A DNA stretch of 64,000 bases, taken from contig JBNAVJ010000006.1 in NCBI GenBank assembly GCA_049700455.1, positions 61,474-125,473 on the forward strand, given 5' to 3'. Position 1 is the stretch's first letter; each line of letters opens with the position of its first letter. The notes beneath the pieces were generated by a model that searched no databases, was not told the DNA's origin, and saw only the letters and a program-made list of their open reading frames with translations. The DNA comes from JBNAVJ01 sp049700455. GTDB taxonomy: Bacteria > Bacteroidota > Ignavibacteria > Tepidaquicellales > Tepidaquicellaceae. Made by a program: the position numbers and the translations under genes. Below are positions 9,091-17,725 of the stretch, in pieces.

Positions 9091-9122
9091 AACGCAGGCT
9101 TACCCTACGGCCTGCGTTTTTA
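9091..9122 (+). terminator. Orphan rho-independent terminator
   Basis: AACGCAGGC / GCCTGCGTT form a 9-base-pair GC-rich stem around a 10-base loop, followed on the plus strand by a run of T. No gene of ordinary size precedes it on this strand for about 3 kb, so it must end either a short transcript from the 8.6-9.1 kb stretch or a transcript whose gene has decayed. Confidence 0.75.
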
Positions 9123-9368
9123 TTTTGATGTCGAGGGAAAATAAAATAGAAAGTTTGAAAACCTGGGTGATAAATTTTGTAGAAAATAGGAGAATAAATA
9201 TTAAACCTTTATACTCTGGCTTTACCAATCGTTTTTCTGATGTTTTTCAGTGAACCACTATAATCCATTTTTGTTAATAGTTATACCACTAATTTTTCAA
9301 AGAAGAGGGAATCGATGGTTCCTTAATTCTCTGATAATCATACTCCGGAAACTCTTGCGATATCTATA

Positions 9369-9455
9369 TTAATGTATTAAATTAAATTTTCTTCTTTTTT
9401 CTTTTACCAATTTTAGCAGTAGAAGCATTATTGATTGATAATCTGGTATGGGCAT
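9369..9455 (-). pseudogene. Relic of an Mrr-type restriction endonuclease gene (N-terminus only)
   Basis: On the reverse strand ATG at 9455 opens MPIPDYQSIMLLLLKLVKEK and stops after 28 codons. The first 16 residues match the well-known start of Mrr restriction proteins (MPIPDYQTIMLPLLK...), but the expected winged-helix and nuclease domains do not follow. Downstream there are only short broken frames (for example EFPEYDYQRIKEP near 9310-9350), and upstream another stopless stretch of about 46 codons (to about 9600) of unknown identity. The recognition rests on one short motif, so confidence is moderate. It lies about 275 bases beyond the 3' end of tRNA-Ser, a usual landing place for mobile defence genes. 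Confidence 0.5.
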
Positions 9456-9688
9456 TGTTTATTTGCTAATAATCAAAAATTTGGAAATTGTTATAATTAA
9501 GTTTTCTTTTGAAACGGGAAATAAATTCGTCTTTTGTTAATACAGAAGCGTTGTCAAAAAATTTATCAATCTGGTCTGCTTTATGGAAGGAGGATAAGAA
9601 ATTTTTACTCCGTTAAGTTTATAAACAAAATTTGTTTGAGTTAACTTTGTGTCTAAAATCGAATAGGGAGTTTTCGGAAGCAGAGGTC

Positions 9689-9705
9689 GAGGGGCAACGC
9701 CCCTC
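9689..9705. repeat. GC-rich 7-bp hairpin near tRNA-Ser
   Basis: GAGGGGC-AAC-GCCCCTC is a perfect inverted repeat with a 3-base loop in otherwise AT-rich sequence, 25 bases past the 3' end of tRNA-Ser. It has no T run on the tRNA strand; it may be a transcript-end or processing structure. Confidence 0.6.
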
Positions 9706-9729
9706 AAAAACGCTGAAGTTGTAAAATAG

Positions 9730-9818
9730 CGGAAGGGGAGAGATTCGAACTCTCGGTACAGTTTTACCCGTACGACGGTTTAGCAAACCGTTGGTTTCAG
9801 CCACTCACCCACCCTTCC
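9730..9818 (-). tRNA. tRNA-Ser(GCT)
   Basis: An 89-base tRNA with a 7-base-pair acceptor stem (GGAAGGG / CCCTTCC), anticodon stem-loop ACGGTTT-GCT-AAACCGT giving anticodon GCT (reads AGC/AGT), a long class II variable arm (TCGTACGGGTAAAACTGTACCGA region), and a T arm with GTTCGAATC. Discriminator base is G; CCA is not encoded. It is downstream of mutL on the same strand and borders the decayed 8.5-9.7 kb region. Confidence 0.96.
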
Positions 9819-9840
9819 GTGTAAGCTGAATATCTCTTAT

Positions 9841-9895
9841 TAAAAAAGCGTTGTTCAGATACACCAGCAAATATCAAGAAGTCTTTTTCAACGCT
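9841..9895 (-). terminator. Possible terminator of the mutL-end operon
   Basis: On the reverse strand AGCGTTG (9895-9889) can pair with CAACGCT (9853-9847), which is followed by six T. The loop is long (35 bases), so this is a weak terminator candidate between mutL and tRNA-Ser. Confidence 0.4.
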
Positions 9896-9988
9896 ATGCT
9901 AAAATAAATAGAACAACATTACCTTAAATTATACGATTTTTATTTTAATTGCAATTTAAAAAGTTAAACCCTCTATCAATTTGTAAAT

Positions 9989-11785
9989 TTACATACCACG
10001 GGCAAAGATTTTATCAAGTTCTTCTGTTTTTATTATTGTGGCTGTGGGGCGTCCGTGAGGACAAACATAAGGGGTTTCACATAAAAAAAGTTCATCAATA
10101 AGATTAAGCATCTCCTGTAGTTTAAGAGGGTCTCCTGTTTTTATAGCATTTTTACAGGCAAAGGATTTGGCAATATTATCTCTTTTTTCAAGGTTGAATT
10201 TTATTTCATATTCTTTGTATTGAGCCAACAATTCTTCGAGAATTGTTGATTCCAAGCCTGACCTTAAGTCTGGTGGTACCCCTACTATTTCTACCTCTTC
10301 GTCATTTAGAAAATTCAATCTGAACCCAATATTTTCAAATTCTTTTTTCAATGATAATAGAAGTTGAAAATCAATCTTAGAAAGCTTAACCACTACAGGC
10401 AATAGCAACTGTTGTGTCATTGTTCCCTGTGAATCAACTAATTTGAGATATCTTTCGTATAAAATTCTTTCATGTGCTGCATGTTGATCTATTATCATAA
10501 TTCCATTTTCCAGCTGACAGAATAAGTACTTATTATTAAACTGCCAGATATGGAAGTATTCTTCGGATGGTTTATGTTGAAATTCAATTTTACCGGATTC
10601 TTTTTCATCTTTTTTTGGGTTTGTGGTGAAAAGTTCATTCCACTCCGAAGTTTTAAAATGTGATTCTGTTGGTTTTCTGATAGATGATGATTCAGCGGAA
10701 AACTTGGTAAATTCTCTTTCTGGTTTTTCAACTGTTTTGTGTTCGAGTGTGTGAATATTAGCGATACTTTTATCAAATCCAACGTTGAAAGTCAGGTCTG
10801 TAGATTTTAATGCTTCACGAACAGCACTTTTTACAAGCCCAAAAACAACTCCTTCTTCTTCAAATTTTACTTCAAGCTTTGCAGGGTGGACATTAACATC
10901 AACTCGATGTGGATCAATTTCAAGAAACAGCACAAAAGAAGGATAGTTTCCTTTTTCAATTAAATCGTCATAAGCAGAGTATACAGCAAAGTTCAAATTT
11001 TTGTTTATAATATATCTTCGGTTAAGAAATATAAATTGTTCCTGACGAATTTTTTTCACAAAGCCTGGTTTAGAAATAAATCCAGTTATATTAATGTATG
11101 GTGTAGATTTTTCAAATGGTATAAGATTATTAACTATCGTGGAAGAAAGAAGTTCATTGAGGCGTGTAATAAGTTCTGATTTTTCAAGATTATGTAAAAG
11201 TTCTGTATTATTGTAGAATACAAATTTTACTTCAGGGTGAGAGATAGCCATTCTGACAAATGTATCATAAATATGTTTGAATTCAGTCTGATCGGATTTT
11301 AAAAAATTCCTTCTGGCAGGAGTATTGAAGAAAAGATTCTTTACAGCGACAGAAGTTCCTTTATCAGAGGGAAGAGGGGCTTTTTCGATCACTTTGTTAT
11401 CTTCAATGCGTATGTAAGTTCCCAATTCATCCTCTTCGGTTCGCGTTTTAATTTCAACCTGAGCAACTGCTGAAATAGACGCAAGAGCTTCGCCTCTAAA
11501 TCCAAAAGTGAAGATATGTTCAAGGTCTTCCCCTGTGGCTATTTTACTTGTGGAATGTCTGAGAAAACATATTTCAGCATCTTCCGGACTCATTCCAGAA
11601 CCGTTGTCAATTACCTGGATCAAAGTTTTCCCGGCCTCTTTGATAATAAGTGTAATTTCTGTTGCGCCTGCATCAAGCGAGTTTTCAATTAGTTCTTTCA
11701 CAACTGATTCGGGTCGGTTTACCACCTCCCCGGCGGCGATTCTATTGGATAGATTTGGTGGTAATATTTTTATTTTCTTGCTCAG
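9989..11785 (-). CDS. mutL: DNA mismatch repair protein MutL, apparent CTG start
   Basis: MutL is the ATPase and nicking endonuclease that links MutS mismatch recognition to strand removal. The GHKL ATPase motifs are ELIENSLDAGA, DNGSGM and TFGFRGEALASI; the C-terminal endonuclease has DQHAAHERILYE (metal-binding), an ACKNAIKTGD motif and CPHGRPT. From the first standard start codon (GTG at 11725) the protein would lack the universally conserved IKILPPNLSNRIAAGEV segment, which is encoded just upstream in frame. That frame reaches the ftsY stop codon (11798) with only ATT (11797) or CTG (11785) available, so I place the start at CTG, giving MSKKIKILPPN and 598 residues. The gap to ftsY is 12 bases, consistent with coupled translation. 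A sequencing error is the alternative. Confidence 0.93.
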   Translation of the reverse strand: MSKKIKILPPNLSNRIAAGEVVNRPESVVKELIENSLDAGATEITLIIKEAGKTLIQVIDNGSGMSPEDAEICFLRHSTSKIATGEDLEHIFTFGFRGEALASISAVAQVEIKTRTEEDELGTYIRIEDNKVIEKAPLPSDKGTSVAVKNLFFNTPARRNFLKSDQTEFKHIYDTFVRMAISHPEVKFVFYNNTELLHNLEKSELITRLNELLSSTIVNNLIPFEKSTPYINITGFISKPGFVKKIRQEQFIFLNRRYIINKNLNFAVYSAYDDLIEKGNYPSFVLFLEIDPHRVDVNVHPAKLEVKFEEEGVVFGLVKSAVREALKSTDLTFNVGFDKSIANIHTLEHKTVEKPEREFTKFSAESSSIRKPTESHFKTSEWNELFTTNPKKDEKESGKIEFQHKPSEEYFHIWQFNNKYLFCQLENGIMIIDQHAAHERILYERYLKLVDSQGTMTQQLLLPVVVKLSKIDFQLLLSLKKEFENIGFRLNFLNDEEVEIVGVPPDLRSGLESTILEELLAQYKEYEIKFNLEKRDNIAKSFACKNAIKTGDPLKLQEMLNLIDELFLCETPYVCPHGRPTATIIKTEELDKIFARGM

Positions 11786-11797
11786 AGGTTGATAAAT

Positions 11798-12742
11798 TTA
11801 ATTTTCAAAAAGTGCATTAGCAAATGCTTCTGGATCAAATACCTGTAGATCATCAATTTTTTCACCAACGCCAACAAAGCGAACAGGGATAGAGAGTTCT
11901 TTGCAAATTTTAACAACAATTCCACCTTTAGCTGTTCCATCAAGCTTGGTAAGTATTATACCGGTAATATTGCCCAATGCATTTTTAAATTCTATTACCT
12001 GATTCAAACCGTTCTGTCCTGTTGTAGCATCAATTACGATAAAGATTTCATGTGGTGCATCTGGAATTACTTTTTGTACTACCCGTTTGATTTTTTTCAG
12101 TTCTTCCATTAGATGCGATTTGTTGTGTAATCTTCCGGCAGTATCAATTATGACATTGTCCATATTTCTTGCTATAGCGGCTTTAACGGTATCAAAGGCT
12201 ACTGAAGCAGGGTCTTTACTATTTGGATTTTGTATTATATCAACTCCGGCTCGCTGAGCCCAGATCTCCAGTTGTTCATTTGCAGCAGCGCGAAATGTAT
12301 CGGCACTGCCTATTAATACACTCTTGCCGGCATTCTTAAAATTATATGCAAGTTTTCCTATAGAAGTGGTTTTACCAACGCCATTGACTCCCACTATCAT
12401 TATTACATAAGGTTTCTGATTGTGTGAGAGGCTAAAAGAACCAAAGACTTCAGTTGCCTTCAGGAAAATATTTTTAATTTCCTGAACGACAAAATTTTTC
12501 AGTTCGTTTTCCGATTCAAATTTCTCAGTCTTTGCTTTTGACTTAATGTTTTCTATAACTTGCTGGGCTGTATTATAACCCATATCAGAGAGAATAAAAA
12601 TTTCCTCCAGCTCAGCAAGAAAGTTCTCATCTATTATTTTTCTAATTGAAACCAGACTGCCGATTCTTTGTATTAAAGAATCTTTTGTCTTTGAGAGTCC
12701 TTCTTTTAGCTTTGTAAATCCTATTTTGTCAAGTATGGACAC
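11798..12742 (-). CDS. ftsY: Signal recognition particle receptor FtsY
   Basis: FtsY is the membrane-associated GTPase that receives SRP-ribosome complexes for cotranslational insertion. The 314 residues are the short form without a long acidic A domain. Residues 1-105 form the helical N domain; the G domain has the P-loop GVNGVGKTT (118-126), DTFRAAANEQLEIWAQ, DTAGRLHNK, TKLDGTAKGG and the closing GVGEKIDDLQVFDPEAF motif. It lies between the acyl-CoA dehydrogenase gene (18-base gap) and mutL (12-base gap) in a minus-strand run. Confidence 0.98.
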   Translation of the reverse strand: MSILDKIGFTKLKEGLSKTKDSLIQRIGSLVSIRKIIDENFLAELEEIFILSDMGYNTAQQVIENIKSKAKTEKFESENELKNFVVQEIKNIFLKATEVFGSFSLSHNQKPYVIMIVGVNGVGKTTSIGKLAYNFKNAGKSVLIGSADTFRAAANEQLEIWAQRAGVDIIQNPNSKDPASVAFDTVKAAIARNMDNVIIDTAGRLHNKSHLMEELKKIKRVVQKVIPDAPHEIFIVIDATTGQNGLNQVIEFKNALGNITGIILTKLDGTAKGGIVVKICKELSIPVRFVGVGEKIDDLQVFDPEAFANALFEN

Positions 12743-12760
12743 TATGAATAAATTAATTTA

Positions 12761-13906
12761 TTATAAATTCTTCAATAGATTTTTTGCGATAATCATTCTT
12801 TGTACTTCGGATGTCCCTTCTCCGATGGTAAGCAATTTTACATCACGATAAAGCTTTTCTACCGGGAAGTCCTTAATGAAACCATAACCGCCGTGTATCT
12901 GTATTGCTTCATTTGTAGCTTTAACGGCAACCTCGCTTGAATAAAGTTTTGCCATTGAAGCAATCTGATTAATGTTTTCGTTATTATCTTTCATTATAGC
13001 TGCTTTATATACCATCAGCCTTGCTGCTTCAATTTCTGTAGCCAGTTCTGAAAGTTTAAACTGTATAGCTTGAAACTCTGAAAGGGTATGCCCAAACTGT
13101 TTTCTTTCTTTAGAATACTTAATTGAGGCTTCAAGTGCTCCTTCCGCTATTCCAAGTGCAAGAGCCCCAATACCTATTCTTCCACCATCAAGAACTTTTA
13201 ATACCTGAATAAAGCCCTCATTTTCATTTCCAAGAAGATTTTCGGCTGGTACTTTCAGATTATCAAATATCAATTCTGCAGTGTCAGATGCACGCATACC
13301 AAGTTTATTTTCTTTTTTACCAACTTTAAATCCAACCATTCCTTTTTCTAATATAAACGCAGAAATACCTTTTTTAGGGTTTTCTTTATTTGTTATAGCA
13401 GTAATAACTGCAATTTCTCCAACACTTCCTTGAGTTATAAAAGTTTTACTTCCATTTATAATATAATACCCATCAGTTTTTTCAGCCGTAGTTTTCATTG
13501 CTGAAGCATCACTACCTGAGACGTTTTCTGTTAATCCCCACGCTCCGAGTTTTTTACCAGAAGTAAGAGCTGGAAGGTACTTTGCTTTTTGGATTTCACT
13601 CCCGAACATAAAAATATGATTAGTACACAAGCCATTATGAGAAGCAATTGTCAGGGCTACGGATGGATCTATTTTTGAGATTTCTTCTATTATTAATGCA
13701 TATTCAAGAGTCGACAGTCCAGACCCACCATATTCTTCAGGAAATGTAATTCCCATAAAACCTAATTCAGCAGCCTTATTGATTATTTCAAAGGGGAATT
13801 CCTGGGATTCGTCATAGACCATTACTTTTGGTTTTATGACGTTTTCGGCAAAGTCTCTTGCCAGTCTGGCAATTTCCAGAGCATTTTCTGATAAATTAAA
13901 GTCCAT
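12761..13906 (-). CDS. Acyl-CoA dehydrogenase (FAD)
   Basis: A 381-residue flavoenzyme that oxidises acyl-CoA to the 2-enoyl-CoA in fatty-acid or branched amino-acid breakdown, passing electrons to ETF. Start is taken at ATG 13906 (MDFNLSENALEIARLARDF); an upstream in-frame start at 13960 would add a non-homologous 18-residue tail. Family signatures are GLTENVSGSDASAMKT, TFITQGSVGEIAVI, LGMRASDTAEL, FGHTLSEFQAIQFKL, IHGGYGFIKDFPVEKLYRD and the C-terminal IGEGTSEVQRMIIAKNLL with the catalytic Glu. Chain-length specificity cannot be read reliably. It sits between an RsbRD-N-like gene and ftsY with no obvious functional link. Confidence 0.95.
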   Translation of the reverse strand: MDFNLSENALEIARLARDFAENVIKPKVMVYDESQEFPFEIINKAAELGFMGITFPEEYGGSGLSTLEYALIIEEISKIDPSVALTIASHNGLCTNHIFMFGSEIQKAKYLPALTSGKKLGAWGLTENVSGSDASAMKTTAEKTDGYYIINGSKTFITQGSVGEIAVITAITNKENPKKGISAFILEKGMVGFKVGKKENKLGMRASDTAELIFDNLKVPAENLLGNENEGFIQVLKVLDGGRIGIGALALGIAEGALEASIKYSKERKQFGHTLSEFQAIQFKLSELATEIEAARLMVYKAAIMKDNNENINQIASMAKLYSSEVAVKATNEAIQIHGGYGFIKDFPVEKLYRDVKLLTIGEGTSEVQRMIIAKNLLKNL

Positions 13907-13982
13907 ATAAGTAATTTTTGTATAAAAAAACCCTATCCTGCAGCATAAAGCGGCAGGCAAACAAATATAATGAAATTAAAAT

Positions 13983-14450
13983 TTATAAATTAACTATACT
14001 CTCGCTACCTTCAAAGAGGGAACTTAAGTTTAAGGTTGGTTTTTTTGTATTGGCAGCGAGAGCAACATACATTCGAGCCAGATTATCTTTACCTGCTCCT
14101 ATTACAGTGCTGATTGTTCCGAGAATCTGTGCAAGATTTCCTGGCGGAACTTGTTTAAAGATTTTATTCCATATAACAAGTTCGAGTGAGTTAATTGCAC
14201 TCTGTACTTCATATAAATTGTAGCCGCTGTTATACCTTTCCCGGGCTATTTTGTCTGTATAGGTTATAACAGGTATGAGACTGCGTTTTTTAATACAACT
14301 CATAATTTTTTTCAATAATTCCTCAAGTTTTTGTCTTGTGCGTTCTTTCCCAACTCTTGTGTATCCTTTAAGTTGTAATGAAGTAACTAATTCTGTAGCT
14401 TCGGTAATAATTGATTTTGAATTGTCCTGTAGAAATTGTAATGGGTTCAT
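13983..14450 (-). CDS. RsbRD N-terminal-like helical protein, function unknown
   Basis: A 155-residue mainly helical protein starting at ATG 14450 (MNPLQFLQDNSKSIITEATE); an upstream ATG (14492) would overlap tsaD. The pattern of an early helix, LEELLKKIMSCIKKRS, an ITYTDKIARERYNSGYNL segment and EVQSAINSLELVIWNKI resembles the RsbRD N-terminal domain (RsbT co-antagonist family) found in stress-response and sensor proteins. There is no STAS or kinase domain attached. It follows tsaD by 22 bases. The family match is from memory of pattern, so moderate. Confidence 0.6.
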   Translation of the reverse strand: MNPLQFLQDNSKSIITEATELVTSLQLKGYTRVGKERTRQKLEELLKKIMSCIKKRSLIPVITYTDKIARERYNSGYNLYEVQSAINSLELVIWNKIFKQVPPGNLAQILGTISTVIGAGKDNLARMYVALAANTKKPTLNLSSLFEGSESIVNL

Positions 14451-14472
14451 AATTCTGATTATTAAGTTATTC

Positions 14473-15498
14473 TCAAAAATTATTGAAATCAAGCCTGGCT
14501 TTTGCTGTTACTGCAAAGCTTTGCAAGTCATAAAATTTTTTATCTTTAGTATGTAAATATTTATAGTAAGCTGTTATTCCAATCATAGCAGCGTTATCAG
14601 TTGTATATTCGTGTGGGGGAATAAAGATATTATATCCAGTTGATTTTAAACTGAGAAACTTTTCTCTGAGATAATAGTTTGCTGATACTCCTCCTGAGAT
14701 TACCAGCGATTTTACTTTGAATTCTTCCAATGCTCTTAAGGTATTTTTATAAAGCGAATTAATTACTGATTTCTGGAATGAAGCACATAAATCTGAGAGA
14801 ATTTTTTTGTCAAGGGGTTGCTGCAAATTATTATCTCTAAGGAAATACAAAACAGAAGTTTTAATTCCTGAAAACGAGAAGTTCAGAGAACCGTGTTTGA
14901 GTCTTGCAATAGGAAATTTATAAGCGTTTTCATTTCCATCTCTTGCAAGTCGGCTAATCTCAGGTCCCCCAGGGTATCCAAGTCCCAGAAGTTTAGCCAC
15001 TTTATCAAAAGCTTCTCCTGCTGCATCGTCAACAGTCGTTCCAAGAATCTGATGGTCAAAGTAGTTTTTTACCAGCACCAATAATGTATGTCCTCCTGAA
15101 ACAACAAGCGCAATAAATGGAAATTCCGGGGATGGTTTTCTGAGAAAAGCGGAGTAAATATGTGCGTGAAGATGATTAACCGGTACAAACGGAATATCGA
15201 GGGCAAGTGCAAGAGCTCTTGCATAATTAAGACCAATCAGTAATGCTCCTATTAATCCAGGTTCATTTGTTGCTGATATAAAGTTGAGTTCTGTAATACT
15301 TCTACCTGTGTCTGAGAAGATTTTTTCGGTTAGAGGTTGGATTTTTTTCAGGTGTTCCCTTGAGGCAATTTCAGGGACTACCCCACCGAATTTCTGATGC
15401 TCCATCTGGGAGTATATCAAGTTCATTACAACGCTATCGTTATCCAGCAGAGCAACAGAAGTCTCATCACAGGAAGTTTCAAAAGCAAGATGCAACAT
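14473..15498 (-). CDS. tsaD: tRNA N6-threonylcarbamoyladenosine transferase TsaD
   Basis: TsaD transfers the threonylcarbamoyl group to A37 of ANN-decoding tRNAs, with TsaB and TsaE. The 341 residues begin LHLAFETSCDETSVALLD; HLHAHIYSAF provides the metal-binding histidines; ALVVSGGHTLLVLV, DDAAGEAFDKVAKLLGLGYPGGP, NFSFSGIKTSVLY and VISGGVSANYYLRE are the other ASKHA/Kae1 motifs; TTDNAAMIG closes the metal site. It is the first gene of the minus-strand run ending at mutL and is divergent from the exported protein gene at 15540, leaving 41 bases between the two starts. Confidence 0.98.
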   Translation of the reverse strand: MLHLAFETSCDETSVALLDNDSVVMNLIYSQMEHQKFGGVVPEIASREHLKKIQPLTEKIFSDTGRSITELNFISATNEPGLIGALLIGLNYARALALALDIPFVPVNHLHAHIYSAFLRKPSPEFPFIALVVSGGHTLLVLVKNYFDHQILGTTVDDAAGEAFDKVAKLLGLGYPGGPEISRLARDGNENAYKFPIARLKHGSLNFSFSGIKTSVLYFLRDNNLQQPLDKKILSDLCASFQKSVINSLYKNTLRALEEFKVKSLVISGGVSANYYLREKFLSLKSTGYNIFIPPHEYTTDNAAMIGITAYYKYLHTKDKKFYDLQSFAVTAKARLDFNNF

Positions 15499-15539
15499 TT
15501 ATTATTGAAGTTTACGTTTTTTAAAATTAATTTAATTTT

Positions 15540-16814
15540 ATGATTAAGTATATTCTAAAATTTGTGCCTATAATACTGCTTGGGTTTGTTCTACAGGGTT
15601 ATTCTCAAACGAAACTTCTGATACCTATGGAATCCCATACACAGACCAATCACCTTAAAGCATACGGTATAGCATATCGCCATTTATATAGTGGTAAAGA
15701 ACTTGATTGGTTATTAAATTACCGTGGTGGAGCTTTTATGTTTAACTACAGTGAAAAGCTGGAGGATGAATGTAAAGCAGAGGGAGTATATTATGAATTG
15801 TTGAATGGTACTCAAACTGCTCAGGTATATGCATTTGTAAAAGATGAAAAAAATAATACTGACGTTATTCACCTTGAAAAAGCTGCAAGGATAGCTGTCT
15901 ATGTTCCTCCAAATGCACTTCCATGGGATGATGCTGTACAACTGGCATTAGACTATGCGGGTATTCCTTATGATAAGCTCTGGGATGAGGAGGTGCTTGC
16001 TGGAAAATTAAAAAATTATGACTGGATTCATCTTCATCATGAGGATTTTACAGGTCAGTATGGAAAATTTTTTGCTTCTTATGCAACAGCCTCCTGGTAT
16101 ATAACTCAGAAGAAGGTCAATGAAGATATGGCGAAGAAACTTGGGTTCAGTAAGGTTTCTAAATTGAAACTTGCTGTTGTAAAAACTCTGACTGAATATA
16201 TTGCTAATGGAGGATTTTTATTTACTATGTGTTCAGCAACTGATACTTATGATATTGCTCTTGCGGCACAGTATACTGATATCTGTGCGGAGATGTATGA
16301 TGGAGATCCAGCTGATCCAGATGCAAATAATAAACTGGACTTTTCAAATTGTATAGCGTTTGAAAACTTCCAGATTGAGATGAACCCCTATGTTTACAGT
16401 TTTTCTACTATAGATATAACCCGCGATCTTCTTAATTTAGGACAGATGAACGATTATTTTAAATTAGTTGAATTTTCAGCAAAGCTTGATCCTGTGCCTA
16501 CTATGTTAACGCAGTGTCACACGAGCATTATAAAAGGATTTTTAGGGCAGACTTCAGGGTTTCATAAGGAATATATAAAGAAAAATGTTACAATTCTCGG
16601 AATGAATGAAGGGACGAATCTGGTTAAATATATCCATAGCAACTATGGAAGAGGCACTTTCACTTTACTTGGGGGGCATGATCCTGAAGATTATCAACAT
16701 CTTGTTGGGGCGGATCCAACAAATCTTGATCTGCATAAGAATTCTCCAGGTTACAGATTAATTTTAAACAATGTTCTTTTTCCTGCTGCTAAAAAGAAAA
16801 AGCTGAAAACATAA
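15540..16814 (+). CDS. Conserved exported protein of unknown function
   Basis: A 424-residue protein with a signal peptide (MIKYILKFVPIILLGFVLQGYSQ). The mature part has conserved-looking blocks NHLKAYGIAYRHL, WLLNYRGGAFMF, WIHLHHEDFTGQYGKF, GGFLFTMCSATDTYDIALA and FTLLGGHDPEDYQH, and a basic tail. I recall relatives in Bacteroidetes carrying the label asparagine synthetase B, but I see neither the glutamine amidotransferase N-terminal Cys nor an AMP-binding PP-loop, so that label looks wrong. The His/Asp-rich HLHHED and GGHDPED motifs could bind metal. Its TAA overlaps the next ATG by one base, tying it to the BtuF-like lipoprotein. Confidence 0.75.
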   Translation: MIKYILKFVPIILLGFVLQGYSQTKLLIPMESHTQTNHLKAYGIAYRHLYSGKELDWLLNYRGGAFMFNYSEKLEDECKAEGVYYELLNGTQTAQVYAFVKDEKNNTDVIHLEKAARIAVYVPPNALPWDDAVQLALDYAGIPYDKLWDEEVLAGKLKNYDWIHLHHEDFTGQYGKFFASYATASWYITQKKVNEDMAKKLGFSKVSKLKLAVVKTLTEYIANGGFLFTMCSATDTYDIALAAQYTDICAEMYDGDPADPDANNKLDFSNCIAFENFQIEMNPYVYSFSTIDITRDLLNLGQMNDYFKLVEFSAKLDPVPTMLTQCHTSIIKGFLGQTSGFHKEYIKKNVTILGMNEGTNLVKYIHSNYGRGTFTLLGGHDPEDYQHLVGADPTNLDLHKNSPGYRLILNNVLFPAAKKKKLKT

Positions 16815-17725
16815 TGAGAAAGATTTTTTATATTGTAATTGTTACCATATTACTTTCATCCTGTATGGGAGAGAAAAAAGATGGTTTAGTATCTCTTGAT
16901 GTGTTTGATGATGCAAATAACGAGCTAAAATTAAACCATTACCCAACAAATGTAATTTCACTTGCGCCAAACCTAACTGAAATAATGTTTGCATTAGGAG
17001 CTTCTGATAAATTAGTTGGCGTTAGTAATTATTGTGATTATCCTGAAGGAACAAGAAATATTGAGAAAGTTGGAGGGATGCTGGATCCCGATTATGAAAA
17101 GGTTGCATCGCTGAAACCAGATTTAATTCTTATGACAGTGGAAGGGAATTCTAAAAGTTCATTTAGTGTGTTTAAAAATTTGAATTATAACGTTTTTGTA
17201 TCAAATCCGCGAGATATCAAGGGAATTAAAAGAACAATTAGCAAGATTGGGTATCTTGTTAACAAAAACAGTCAGGCTGATTCTATTATTAGAAACATTG
17301 ATTCTGTAGTTACAACAGTAAGTAATGAGTTTCGCGGTAGAGTTAGATTCAAATGTTTTGTGGTAATTTCGATAGTTCCTTTGATAACGGTTAATAAGAA
17401 TAGTTATATAAATGACGTGCTGGAAGTATTAAATTTACAAAACATTTTTGGGAATGAAACGCTTGAGTACCCTACTGTGAATTATGAATCAGTTATAAAA
17501 GAAAATCCAGAAGTTATTATTGTTCCCATAGATATTTCCAATCAGAGTAAGAAGAAGGCTATTTTTGATGAGCTCAGAAAGAAATTAAATTCAACTACAG
17601 CAATAAAAAACAACCGTTTAATTTCGGTTGATGAAAATCTACTTATGAGACCAGGACCGCGAATTACCAAACTAATAGAAAATCTAAGGTCTGAAATTAC
17701 CAGCGCTCATTGGTTAGCATTTTAA
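16814..17725 (+). CDS. BtuF/FhuD-like periplasmic binding lipoprotein
   Basis: A 303-residue lipoprotein (signal ending LLSSC, Cys17 as lipidation site) with a helical-backbone binding-protein fold of the ABC cobalamin/iron-siderophore type. Diagnostic parts are VISLAPNLTEIMFALGASDK, LVGVSNYCDYPEGTRNI, VGGMLDPDYEKVASLKPDLI and a C-terminal RPGPRITKLIENL. The ligand (B12, haem or siderophore) cannot be told. No permease or ATPase is adjacent. It starts one base inside the stop of the exported protein gene, so the pair is translationally coupled. Its 3' end overlaps the convergent gene at 17697 by 29 bases. Confidence 0.85.
   Translation: MRKIFYIVIVTILLSSCMGEKKDGLVSLDVFDDANNELKLNHYPTNVISLAPNLTEIMFALGASDKLVGVSNYCDYPEGTRNIEKVGGMLDPDYEKVASLKPDLILMTVEGNSKSSFSVFKNLNYNVFVSNPRDIKGIKRTISKIGYLVNKNSQADSIIRNIDSVVTTVSNEFRGRVRFKCFVVISIVPLITVNKNSYINDVLEVLNLQNIFGNETLEYPTVNYESVIKENPEVIIVPIDISNQSKKKAIFDELRKKLNSTTAIKNNRLISVDENLLMRPGPRITKLIENLRSEITSAHWLAF

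Noticed and set aside
9619..9804. 61-codon open frame on the minus strand across tRNA-Ser
   Set aside because: It reads through the tRNA itself (its middle is the tRNA sequence); a usual false frame.
13907..13960. Upstream start of the acyl-CoA dehydrogenase giving an 18-residue extension
   Set aside because: The extension is unlike the family N-terminus; ATG 13906 gives the normal length.
15540..16814. Asparagine synthetase B identity for the exported protein
   Set aside because: No N-terminal catalytic Cys, no PP-loop, and the protein has a signal peptide.
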